Shown in pieces: positions 8,152-14,825 of a stretch of 64,000 nt of DNA. This DNA is from Syntrophotaleaceae bacterium (lineage in GTDB: Bacteria; Desulfobacterota; Desulfuromonadia; Desulfuromonadales; Syntrophotaleaceae). The notes below the pieces were generated by a model. That model saw only the letters and a list, made by a program, of their open reading frames with translations. It searched no databases and was not told where the DNA came from. The number at the start of each line of letters is the position of its first letter. The first letter of the stretch is position 1. The translations under genes and the position numbers were made by a program. The stretch lies in NCBI GenBank assembly GCA_041390365.1, contig JAWKQB010000002.1:562001-626000 (forward strand), read 5' to 3'.

Positions 8152-9282
8152 TTACCCTTCCTCCGGCGTCGGATTCAGCTTGAAATCCGGCGACAAGGCA
8201 TTGTCCACCACGACCGCCTGATTGTTTCGCAGTTTGAAAACCCCGGTCGTCACCACTTTTTCTCCTTCCGCCAGGCCGGCCTGCACACTGATGTAGTCAC
8301 CGCGCTTTTCTCCCAGGCGCACGAACTGCTGGCGCACCATCAGGCCGTCCCCTCCGGGGGCTTCAGCAGGCTTTTTTTCCACGACGAAAACCGAATCGCT
8401 GTAGGGAGCGTAGAGAATCGCGGTTGCCGGTATGACCAGAACCTCCCTGACGGAGGGCAGCACGACGGCCACGCTGGCGAACATGCCGGGCCGCAAGGCG
8501 CCGTCAGAGTTATCGAGAGTCGCCTGCACCCTGATATTGCGTGTGGCCGGATCGACTTCGGGGTTGATGGTGGTGATCCTCCCCTCGATGATTCTGTCAG
8601 GAAGAGCGTCCGTGGTCAGGCGCACTTTCAGACCGGTGTGAAGTTGGGACAGATGCTGCTGGGGGAGCATGAAATTGACGAAGATGGGATCGAGTGACTG
8701 AAGAGAAACAATCGTTTGCCCCGCTTCAAGCATCTCGCCAAGATTGACCAGGCGTATGCCCAGGCGCCCGCCAAAGGGCGCCCGGATATGTTTTTTGGCA
8801 ATAGTGGCACGGATATTGGCAACTTCTGCGGATGCCTGTTGCCAGGTGGCCAGGGCAGTATCGTACTCGGCCTGCGAAATAATATTGTCCGCCAGCAGGG
8901 TTTCCCCCCGTTGCAGGTCCCGTTTGGCTTTGGCCAGGGCGGCCTCGGCACCGGGCAGCAGGGCTTGCTCGGAGGAAGTATCCTGCTTCACCAGCAAGGT
9001 GTCTCTGCTCACATTGGCTCCCGGTTCAAAGGCTATTCGATCGACTTTGCCCGGGAGTTCCGCGGCCACCGTCACCCCCTGCACCGCCTCAACAGAGCCG
9101 ACTGCGGTCAGCAGGGTTTCCCAGTCGGCGCTTTTAACTTCAGCCACGGTGACCGTTTCCGCAGGGGGGACGAAGCCGGCCTGCTGGGCGATCATTTTTC
9201 GGATCTGGAGGAACTTGATGCCTGCAAGAATGCCGATCAGCAGCAACAGGCCGAGAACAACGGCAAGGATGCGTTTGGTCAT
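8152..9282 (-). CDS. RND efflux periplasmic adaptor (HlyD/MFP family)
   Basis: A 376-residue membrane-fusion protein. The start is the ATG at 9282, after AGGACAAAAAAC; an upstream in-frame codon at 9321 has no site. Residues 4-25 are an uncleaved anchor. Then come a barrel-sandwich (lipoyl-like) half, a short alpha-hairpin (A-K-A-K-R-D-L-Q-R-G-E-T-L region), the second half (H-I-R-A-P-F-G-G-R-L-G), and beta-barrel and membrane-proximal domains. It bridges the RND pump to a TolC-type channel. A 103-base gap with a CCCCTCA direct repeat separates it from the pump gene. Family and partner are secure; substrate is not. Confidence 0.9.
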   Translation of the reverse strand: MTKRILAVVLGLLLLIGILAGIKFLQIRKMIAQQAGFVPPAETVTVAEVKSADWETLLTAVGSVEAVQGVTVAAELPGKVDRIAFEPGANVSRDTLLVKQDTSSEQALLPGAEAALAKAKRDLQRGETLLADNIISQAEYDTALATWQQASAEVANIRATIAKKHIRAPFGGRLGIRLVNLGEMLEAGQTIVSLQSLDPIFVNFMLPQQHLSQLHTGLKVRLTTDALPDRIIEGRITTINPEVDPATRNIRVQATLDNSDGALRPGMFASVAVVLPSVREVLVIPATAILYAPYSDSVFVVEKKPAEAPGGDGLMVRQQFVRLGEKRGDYISVQAGLAEGEKVVTTGVFKLRNNQAVVVDNALSPDFKLNPTPEEG

Positions 9283-9448
9283 GTTTTTTGTCCTGAAATG
9301 ATGCGGAAGAAAAGGAATCAAGCCGATGCTGCAGAGGTTGCCTCAGGCCTTGATTAAAGCAGGAATCGTCTAAGATTGCAAACAGCTTCGGGGAGGGGAG
9401 CGCTTGGTTCAGACCATCTTTTTCAGCTGTCTGTGTCGGCATCGATGC

Positions 9449-9490
9449 CGGTATCGGAGAGGGTCTTTTCGACCCCGACTCCGATACCGA
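9449..9490. repeat. intergenic inverted repeat of CGATACCG-type words
   Basis: CGGTATCGGAGAGGGTC (9449-9465) faces GACCCCGACTCCGATACCG (9471-9489) across TTTTC. The arms are made of a degenerate GATACC/GACCCC word seen again at 21710-21748 and 56393-56430. It sits between the fasciclin and adaptor genes (both minus strand). Confidence 0.7.
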
Positions 9491-9541
9491 CCTCAATGGG
9501 CTGCATTGAAAGGAAACATTTTCCCGGCGACACCCTTAATA

Positions 9542-9970
9542 TCAGGCGGTGGTTTCGTACCAGCCGGAATGCTGGGGCAGAAAAACGTTGTCGATGATGT
9601 GAATAACTCCGTTGGAGCATTCGATATCCGGTTCGACGATGTGGGCGTTGTCGATCATGATCACGTTTTCATCCAGATAGACCGAAAGACTTTTGCCGTA
9701 CTCGGTCAAAAGGGTGAAGACATTTTTGGCATCCAGTTCATCAGCCGAACGTTTTTCCGCAACCAGGTGGTACTGGAGAATGGAACGGATTTTGTCCTTG
9801 TCGGCCAGAATTGCCTCCAGATTCACCTTGTCGAAGGCGGTGTCGCTTGGAGCAAAAAAGGTATAGGGACCCGGTTTCTTCAAGGCGTCCTCGATGCCGG
9901 CGGCTTTCACGGCTTTGGACAATGTCTTGAGAGAGCTGTTCGATTCGATGGTTTCCAGTATGTTGGGCAT
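9542..9970 (-). CDS. fasciclin (FAS1) domain protein
   Basis: A 142-residue single FAS1 domain protein. The ATG at 9970 follows AAAGGAG. The family's H1 and H2 boxes are visible: Y-T-F-F-A-P-S-D-T-A-F (about 36-46) and the C-terminal D-I-E-C-S-N-G-V-I-H-I-I-D-N-V-F-L-P, with a Y-H-L-V segment between. FAS1 domains mediate adhesion or protein-protein contact. No signal peptide is present, unlike most bacterial FAS1 proteins, so it may be cytoplasmic or exported by another route. It lies downstream of rubrerythrin with a hairpin in between. Confidence 0.85.
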   Translation of the reverse strand: MPNILETIESNSSLKTLSKAVKAAGIEDALKKPGPYTFFAPSDTAFDKVNLEAILADKDKIRSILQYHLVAEKRSADELDAKNVFTLLTEYGKSLSVYLDENVIMIDNAHIVEPDIECSNGVIHIIDNVFLPQHSGWYETTA

Positions 9971-10039
9971 TTCGAACTCCTTTCTTGGCAAAAAGGGGTT
10001 GGTTTTCCGGGCCGAATGGACCACCTGACCGATTTCGAT

Positions 10040-10061
10040 GCCGGCAGGCCACCCTGCCGGC
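10040..10061 (-). other. perfect 9-bp hairpin between rbr and the fasciclin gene
   Basis: GCCGGCAGG, CCAC loop, CCTGCCGGC. There is no T-tract on either side, so it may be an mRNA-stability or processing element rather than a terminator. Confidence 0.55.
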
Positions 10062-10078
10062 CGACAGAATTCAGTCTA

Positions 10079-10651
10079 TCAGTAATTCTCTCCAAGCAGT
10101 TCGAAGTGGGCCTGAGGGTGTGCGCAGGCAGGACAGAGATCGACCGCCTTATCGGACTCGTGCAGGTACCCGCAGTTGCGGCAGCGCCAGACAACAGTTT
10201 GATCTTTCATGAAAACTTTCCCCGACTCGACGTTGGCCAAAAGGGCCCGATAGCGCTTTTCGTGCTGTTTTTCGGCCACGGCGATAGCCATGAAAATATC
10301 CGCGATATCGTTGAAGCCCTCTTCCCGGGCTATTTTGGCAAAGCTCGGATACATCTCGATGTGTTCGTGATTTTCGCCTGCAGCGGCTTCCTGCAGGTTG
10401 GCTGAGGTGCTGCCGATGACGCCGGCAGGGAAGGCGGCGACAATTTCCACCTCTCCTCCTTCCAGAAGCTTGAAGAGGCGCTTGGCATGCTCCTTCTCCT
10501 GATTGGCGGTCTCTTCAAAAATCTCGGCAATCTGTACGAATCCTTCTTTTTTCGCCTGGCCGGCGAAATAGGTGTAGCGGTTCCGGGCCTGTGATTCTCC
10601 GGAGAATGCGGTGAGGATGTTCTTTTCTGTGCGGGTACCTTTCAGCGACAT
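10079..10651 (-). CDS. rbr: rubrerythrin
   Basis: A 190-residue rubrerythrin: a four-helix di-iron domain with the E-x-x-A-R/E-x-x-H pattern (G-E-S-Q-A-R-N-R-Y near 19, N-Q-E-K-E-H near 51, A-E-K-Q-H-E near 127) and a C-terminal rubredoxin domain holding one iron by C-R-N-C and C-P-A-C (about 157-175). It reduces hydrogen peroxide to water in the cytoplasm, a main oxidant defence of anaerobes. AAAGGAG precedes the ATG. A promoter with an inverted repeat lies upstream, next to a Fur-family regulator gene, suggesting PerR-type control. Confidence 0.95.
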   Translation of the reverse strand: MSLKGTRTEKNILTAFSGESQARNRYTYFAGQAKKEGFVQIAEIFEETANQEKEHAKRLFKLLEGGEVEIVAAFPAGVIGSTSANLQEAAAGENHEHIEMYPSFAKIAREEGFNDIADIFMAIAVAEKQHEKRYRALLANVESGKVFMKDQTVVWRCRNCGYLHESDKAVDLCPACAHPQAHFELLGENY

Positions 10652-10724
10652 ACGATCTCCTTTCTTAGGCCTGCTTTTGGATTAAAACGGGGCCAAGACA
10701 GATGGTTTGAGACGGATTACCAGA

Positions 10725-10763
10725 TAATAGATATTACTATTAAGGAATTTCCTGAAATGTCAA
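10725..10763 (-). promoter_or_regulatory. rbr promoter region with a Fur/PerR-like inverted repeat
   Basis: On the minus strand TTGACA (10758-10763) is followed by an AT-rich -10 region overlapping TAATAG-N6-CTATTA (10725-10742). An AT-rich palindrome placed on the promoter of a peroxide-defence gene beside a Fur-family gene is a likely PerR-type operator. Confidence 0.5.
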
Positions 10764-10781
10764 GTCCCGACGGAAATTTTT

Positions 10782-11234
10782 TTAATCCTTTTTGCGACAG
10801 GCACTGCAGATGCCGCGAATTTCCACATGCACCGAATTGATCGCGCCCAAACTGGAAATCTCTTCAGGGGCCAACAGTTGATCGAAGGATGTGCTGTAAA
10901 AATCGCGCACCAGGCCGCATTCCGTGCAGATGAAGTGGTGGTGCCGATCGATGTTGGCGTCGAAGCGCATACTCTCTCCGGCGGCGCTGACCCGGGAAAT
11001 AATCCCTTCTTTAACGAAAAGGCGCAGGGTCCGGTAAACCGTGTCCAGAGAAATTGACGGAATCCGTTCGCGGACGCGCTCATATAAGGTTTCCGCGTTC
11101 GGATGTTCCTCGGTCGCCAGCAATTCCCGATAGATTTCGGTCCGCTGATGGGTGGCCTTGATGCCCTTTTGATGACAGAACTCCGGAAAAGCTGCCAGGA
11201 GACGCTCTATCGTATTGTCGGTGGAGGTTTTCAA
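10782..11234 (-). CDS. Fur-family regulator, probably PerR type
   Basis: A 150-residue Fur-family repressor. It begins with TTG at 11234, set by GGAGG nine bases upstream. The winged helix lies at about 20-85 (T-H-Q-R-T-E-I-Y-R; S-L-D-T-V-Y-R-T-L), followed by the family metal motif H-H-H-F-I-C-T-E-C-G and a second C-x-x-C (C-S-A-C) near the end that together hold structural zinc. Sensing could be iron, peroxide or another metal; the rubrerythrin gene directly downstream on the same strand favours peroxide. A TATACT -10-like box lies upstream. Confidence 0.85.
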   Translation of the reverse strand: MKTSTDNTIERLLAAFPEFCHQKGIKATHQRTEIYRELLATEEHPNAETLYERVRERIPSISLDTVYRTLRLFVKEGIISRVSAAGESMRFDANIDRHHHFICTECGLVRDFYSTSFDQLLAPEEISSLGAINSVHVEIRGICSACRKKD

Positions 11235-11360
11235 GTTCGGCGTCCTCCAAGTAGTTTTGATTACTGATTGCAGTATACCCGACTTTGAGGAGGACGTTGA
11301 TCATTTAATAAATTTTTTTGCGGTCGCTTTGGCCATCCCGGCCGGGAGAGGTCATGCGTC

Positions 11361-11400
11361 TTGACAATCAATATTCCCGCGCTATATTGATCTCTCAATA
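11361..11400 (+). promoter_or_regulatory. PadR gene promoter and overlapping operators
   Basis: TTGACA (11361-11366), 16-base spacer, TATATT (11383-11388). Two inverted repeats overlap it: ATCAATAT (11367-11374) with ATATTGAT (11384-11391), and TATTGA-TCTC-TCAATA (11385-11400). Both cover the -10 box, as expected for an autorepressed PadR-type gene. Confidence 0.6.
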
Positions 11401-11417
11401 ACGGAGGAGGTCCAATA

Positions 11418-11819
11418 ATGGATTTGAACCAATGTGCCTGTTCGGGGAAAACTCTTGCCCGGCTCGTTCGCCCGGCCGTGCTGGCTATCCTTGCCCGGGG
11501 GGAAACCCATGGCTACGATCTCGTTCAGCAACTGAGCGGGCTGGACATTTATGGAAAAATGCCGCCGGATACCAGCGGGATCTACAAGGTACTCAAATCC
11601 ATGGAGGGGGAAGGTCTGGTTTCCTCCAGTTGGGAGTTGAGTGACAACGGGCCGGCCAAACGGCGATATGCTTTGACCGCCGCAGGCGGGGAATGCCTGC
11701 GGCGTTGGTGCGAAACCCTGCAAGCCTACCGCAGGCAGATCGACGGTCTCCTGGCCCTGTTGAAACCGGAAACGGTTGAAAAAACCAGAAGCAGGGAGTC
11801 CATTGCACCGGCTGAATAA
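11418..11819 (+). CDS. PadR-family transcriptional regulator
   Basis: A 133-residue regulator after GGAGGAGG. The PadR winged helix covers about 15-95: L-V-R-P-A-V-L-A-I-L-A-R-G-E-T-H-G-Y-D-L, then I-Y-K-V-L-K-S-M-E-G-E-G-L-V, with the family arginine-rich wing (A-K-R-R-Y-A-L-T-A-A-G). A C-A-C pair near the N-terminus (residues 6-8) could bind a metal. It directly precedes an ABC importer on the same strand and has palindromes over its own promoter, so it probably represses itself and the transporter. The inducer is unknown. Confidence 0.85.
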   Translation: MDLNQCACSGKTLARLVRPAVLAILARGETHGYDLVQQLSGLDIYGKMPPDTSGIYKVLKSMEGEGLVSSSWELSDNGPAKRRYALTAAGGECLRRWCETLQAYRRQIDGLLALLKPETVEKTRSRESIAPAE

Positions 11820-11855
11820 GCGGTTGATGACTTCGGGTTCAACAAGGTTCTTCTG

Positions 11856-12689
11856 ATGTTCCATCCCCGGCAACCATCCCTGGCCGTCCCCCGTTTCAGC
11901 GCAAGGTTCGGACGCCCCATCTGGAGCCTCGGCTCGGCGGTATTCGCCATTGTCCTCTGGCAAGGCATCGCTTGGGCGGTGCAGGCGGCCCGCGGCGTAC
12001 CTTTTCCCACTCCCCTGGACTGTCTTCTGGCTTTGCGTCATCTGCTCGCAGGCGCCATCTTCCTCGAATACAGCATTTATCACCACCTCCAGGTCAGCCT
12101 TGCCCGCTGGGCGGCAGGTTTCGGCATCGGCCTGGGGACCGGTCTGGCTTACGCGTTTGTCGCCGGATGGTGCCGCCCGGTGCGTTTGGTGACCATGCCC
12201 ACTGTGGAGGTTCTGCAGGTGGTGCCGGGGCTGGCCTGGATACCAGTGGCCATTCTGCTGTTCGGGCTCAACCAGACCGCGACCGTGGCCATGATCGCCT
12301 TGACAGCCTTTCCGGCTGTGGCCATCGCCGGAGTGATGGGAATGCAGAGCGTGGACAGGCGCTACGTCCGGGCCGGCCGAATGTGCGGAGCCGGCCCGCT
12401 TTCGCTGTTTGCCACGGTTTTTCTGCCCGGCGCCCTGCCGCATCTGCTGAGCGGGCTGCGCATTGCCCTGGGAGCCGCCTGGCGGGTTTTGGTGGCGGCG
12501 GAGATGGTCGTCGGATCCGGCGACGGGCTCGGCTACGCCATCATCCAGGCCCGCTGGACCATGGACTACGTCTCGGCGTTCGTCTGCATTGCAATTATCG
12601 CTCTGCTTGGGCTCGGTCTCGAACGCCTGGTTTTGTCCCCTCTTGAAAGAAACACGATCAGGCGCTGGGGGATCAGCCATGAGCACTGA
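11856..12689 (+). CDS. ABC importer permease, NitT/TauT (SsuC/TauC) type
   Basis: A 277-residue permease with about six membrane helices. The cytoplasmic EAA-type loop (about 165-195: M-C-G-A-G-P-L-S-L-F... L-P-G-A-L-P) contacts the ATPase. The family imports sulfonates, nitrate/bicarbonate-like anions, pyrimidine precursors or riboflavin; sequence alone does not choose. It is encoded between the PadR gene and the ATPase gene, whose start overlaps its last 11 bases. Confidence 0.88.
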   Translation: MFHPRQPSLAVPRFSARFGRPIWSLGSAVFAIVLWQGIAWAVQAARGVPFPTPLDCLLALRHLLAGAIFLEYSIYHHLQVSLARWAAGFGIGLGTGLAYAFVAGWCRPVRLVTMPTVEVLQVVPGLAWIPVAILLFGLNQTATVAMIALTAFPAVAIAGVMGMQSVDRRYVRAGRMCGAGPLSLFATVFLPGALPHLLSGLRIALGAAWRVLVAAEMVVGSGDGLGYAIIQARWTMDYVSAFVCIAIIALLGLGLERLVLSPLERNTIRRWGISHEH

Positions 12690-13482
12690 GATTTCCCTGG
12701 CTCTCGATCATGTGGGCAAGGTCTTTCCCGGACAGGGACGCCAGGGCGGAGTTACGGCGCTCTCCGGACTGGAGCTTGAGATCAAGCGGGGTGAATTTGT
12801 GGCTGTCGTAGGGCCGAGTGGCTGTGGCAAGTCGACTCTGATCGACCTGCTGGCAGGTTTTACTCGTCCCACATCCGGCTCGATCCTGGCAGCAGGCAGG
12901 CCGGTGACCGGACCGGGACCCGACAGGGTGGTGGTTTTTCAGGATCATGCCGTCTTCCCCTGGTACACTGCCATCGGCAACGTCGCCTACGGCCTGCGAC
13001 GGCAGGGGGTGCCCAGGCAGGAGGCCAGAAAGCGTGCCGGGGAGGCACTGGTTCGGGTCGGCCTCGGGGAATTTCTGCATGCTCATCCTTTTGCATTATC
13101 GGGAGGCATGCGGCAGCGGGTGGCGCTGGCACGCGCCCTGGTCCTGAATCCGGAAGTTCTGCTGCTGGACGAGCCCTTCGCAGCCCTGGATGCCGTGACC
13201 AGGGCTCGACTGCAGGATGAACTGACGGCTCTTTGGATGGAGTTCGGCTGGACGGTTATTTTCGTCACCCATACCCTGGCCGAGGCCGTTTATCTGGCTG
13301 ATCGGGTGGTCATGCTGGATCGCCCCCCGGCCGGGCTGCGCGGGATCGAGTCGGTCGACCTTCCCCGCCCGCGCCATCGTCGCGACGCGCGGCTCATCGA
13401 GTATGTCGAACGCCTGGATGAACGTCTTGGCGGCCGTCCTGAGGATGCGAACGGCGAGTCCTGTATCTGCGCCCGAATTTAA
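12679..13482 (+). CDS. ABC importer ATPase, NitT/TauT (SsuB/TauB) type
   Basis: A 267-residue ATPase. The ATG at 12679 lies inside the end of the permease gene and follows GGGGGA, so translation is coupled. Walker A is G-P-S-G-C-G-K-S-T, signature L-S-G-G-M-R-Q-R-V-A, Walker B V-L-L-L-D-E-P-F-A-A-L-D, and the switch histidine is in F-V-T-H-T. It energises uptake through the neighbouring permease. Confidence 0.92.
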   Translation: MSTEISLALDHVGKVFPGQGRQGGVTALSGLELEIKRGEFVAVVGPSGCGKSTLIDLLAGFTRPTSGSILAAGRPVTGPGPDRVVVFQDHAVFPWYTAIGNVAYGLRRQGVPRQEARKRAGEALVRVGLGEFLHAHPFALSGGMRQRVALARALVLNPEVLLLDEPFAALDAVTRARLQDELTALWMEFGWTVIFVTHTLAEAVYLADRVVMLDRPPAGLRGIESVDLPRPRHRRDARLIEYVERLDERLGGRPEDANGESCICARI

Positions 13483-13496
13483 CGACCGGTTTTTAT

Positions 13497-13562
13497 CTCG
13501 TACTCGTACGCGTAATCGTAATTCTGGTCGACGAAAGGATCTTTTCGAGTACGAGTACGACA
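13497..13562. repeat. intergenic inverted pair of CTCGTA/TACGAG hexamers
   Basis: CTCGTACTCGTACGCGTAATCG (from 13497; arms given in part) faces CGAGTACGAGTACG (13546-13559). It lies in the 117-base gap between the ATPase and binding-protein genes. The same words recur at 54755-54837. Confidence 0.75.
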
Positions 13563-13599
13563 ACCTTTCCGCTGGCGCTTTACTGAACCAGGAGATGCC

Positions 13600-14577
13600 A
13601 TGTCTTCAAAAATCCGCACCCTCATCCCGATTGCCCTCCTCGTCTTTGCCTTTCCGGCGCTGACCGCCTGCGACCGCTCTTCTGAGGGCAAAAGCGATGC
13701 CGTCCTCTGCCGCCTTGCCTACACCTCCAAGGGGTATTACGCTCCTCAGATCCTCGCTTATAATAAGGGGTGGTTGGCCGCGGACGGGGTCATTGTTCAG
13801 GAGATTAAACTAGGGATGGGTGCCGGCATCGCCGCCGCCGAGGCCCTGGTGAGCGGCAGCGCCGATGTGGCCGTGATGGGTGACGTTCCGGCCCTGATCG
13901 CCCTGGCCAGTGCAAGGGATTGCGTGCTGGTGGCGGCCTACGGAGGCGGTGAAAAGATGCATTCCATCATCGTCGGCGAAAGGTCGGGGATCGAAAAACC
14001 GGCCGATCTGGCCGGGAAAAGCCTGGGGGTCCAGTTCGGGTCCAGCACCCACGGCGCGGTCTACCTCTATCTGGAGCATCACGGCATCGATCCGGCCAAA
14101 GTTCAGCTGGTCAATCTGCCGCAGAAGGATCTTGTCGAGGCTCTCATCAGCGGTTCCATCGATGCCCTGGCCGCCTCCGAACCGACCCCCATGCTCACGC
14201 GGGACAAGGTGCCGGGAGCGCGCGAACTGGCCTGCCTGTCCGGCCTGGGCAACGACTACCCCTCGCTCATCGTCGCCTCCCAGGAATTTGCCGACGCCCA
14301 TCCCGAAGCCATCCGTGCCATCGTCGCCGGCACACGCCGGGCCGTCGACTGGATCAACGCCGACCCGGACGCTGCTGCTGCCGAAACCGCTTTGGTCACC
14401 GGCACCCCGGCCTCGCTGGAAGCGGCCATGTTCCGAAAAATGGAATGGCGGGTACGTCTCGACGAACAGGTGGTCAGGAGCCTGAACATGACCGGCGCTT
14501 TTCTCCACCGCCTGGGGAAGCTTAAGGAGGTTCCCGATGTGAAAGGGCTTTCCAGGCCGGAGTTCCTGGAGCCTTGA
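13600..14577 (+). CDS. ABC importer substrate-binding lipoprotein (SsuA/TauA/NMT1 type)
   Basis: A 325-residue precursor. The signal ends in a lipobox L-T-A-C (Cys about 24), so it is tethered to the inner membrane. The mature part has the NitT/TauT two-lobe fold: Y-Y-A-P-Q-I-L-A-Y-N-K-G-W, G-S-A-D-V-A-V-M-G-D, G-K-S-L-G-V-Q-F-G-S-S-T and a late hinge helix. It delivers an unknown small anion to the permease. Codon use and direction match the permease/ATPase genes, from which it is separated only by a repeat-filled gap. Confidence 0.88.
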   Translation: MSSKIRTLIPIALLVFAFPALTACDRSSEGKSDAVLCRLAYTSKGYYAPQILAYNKGWLAADGVIVQEIKLGMGAGIAAAEALVSGSADVAVMGDVPALIALASARDCVLVAAYGGGEKMHSIIVGERSGIEKPADLAGKSLGVQFGSSTHGAVYLYLEHHGIDPAKVQLVNLPQKDLVEALISGSIDALAASEPTPMLTRDKVPGARELACLSGLGNDYPSLIVASQEFADAHPEAIRAIVAGTRRAVDWINADPDAAAAETALVTGTPASLEAAMFRKMEWRVRLDEQVVRSLNMTGAFLHRLGKLKEVPDVKGLSRPEFLEP

Positions 14578-14678
14578 GCAAGGTGTAAAAATCGTATAGG
14601 CGGGTACATGAGTCGAGGGCTCTTCAAATAGCCCTTTCATTGAAACTTTCTCCAGGAAATCAATAAACCTGATAAAGG

Positions 14679-14704
14679 CCGCCCGATTATTTGGGCGGTT
14701 TTTT
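14679..14704 (+). terminator. rho-independent terminator of the ABC importer operon
   Basis: CCGCCC, eight-base loop, GGGCGG, then six T. Confidence 0.9.
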
Positions 14705-14825
14705 GCTTATAGGGCAACCTTCCGGCAGGCTTTTTGTATATCCTCTTCCTTTGAAAATATAAAGCTTGATTTTTGACACTATCGGTTTCTTCTCCTTCAC
14801 ATGTCAGATCCGGAGTGTTTTTTCA

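Noticed and set aside
6525..8183. Long plus-strand frame (552 codons) opposite the RND pump gene
   Set aside because: Composition rich in Gln/His/Gly/Asp is typical of an antisense shadow of a conserved pump gene; no start site or motif.
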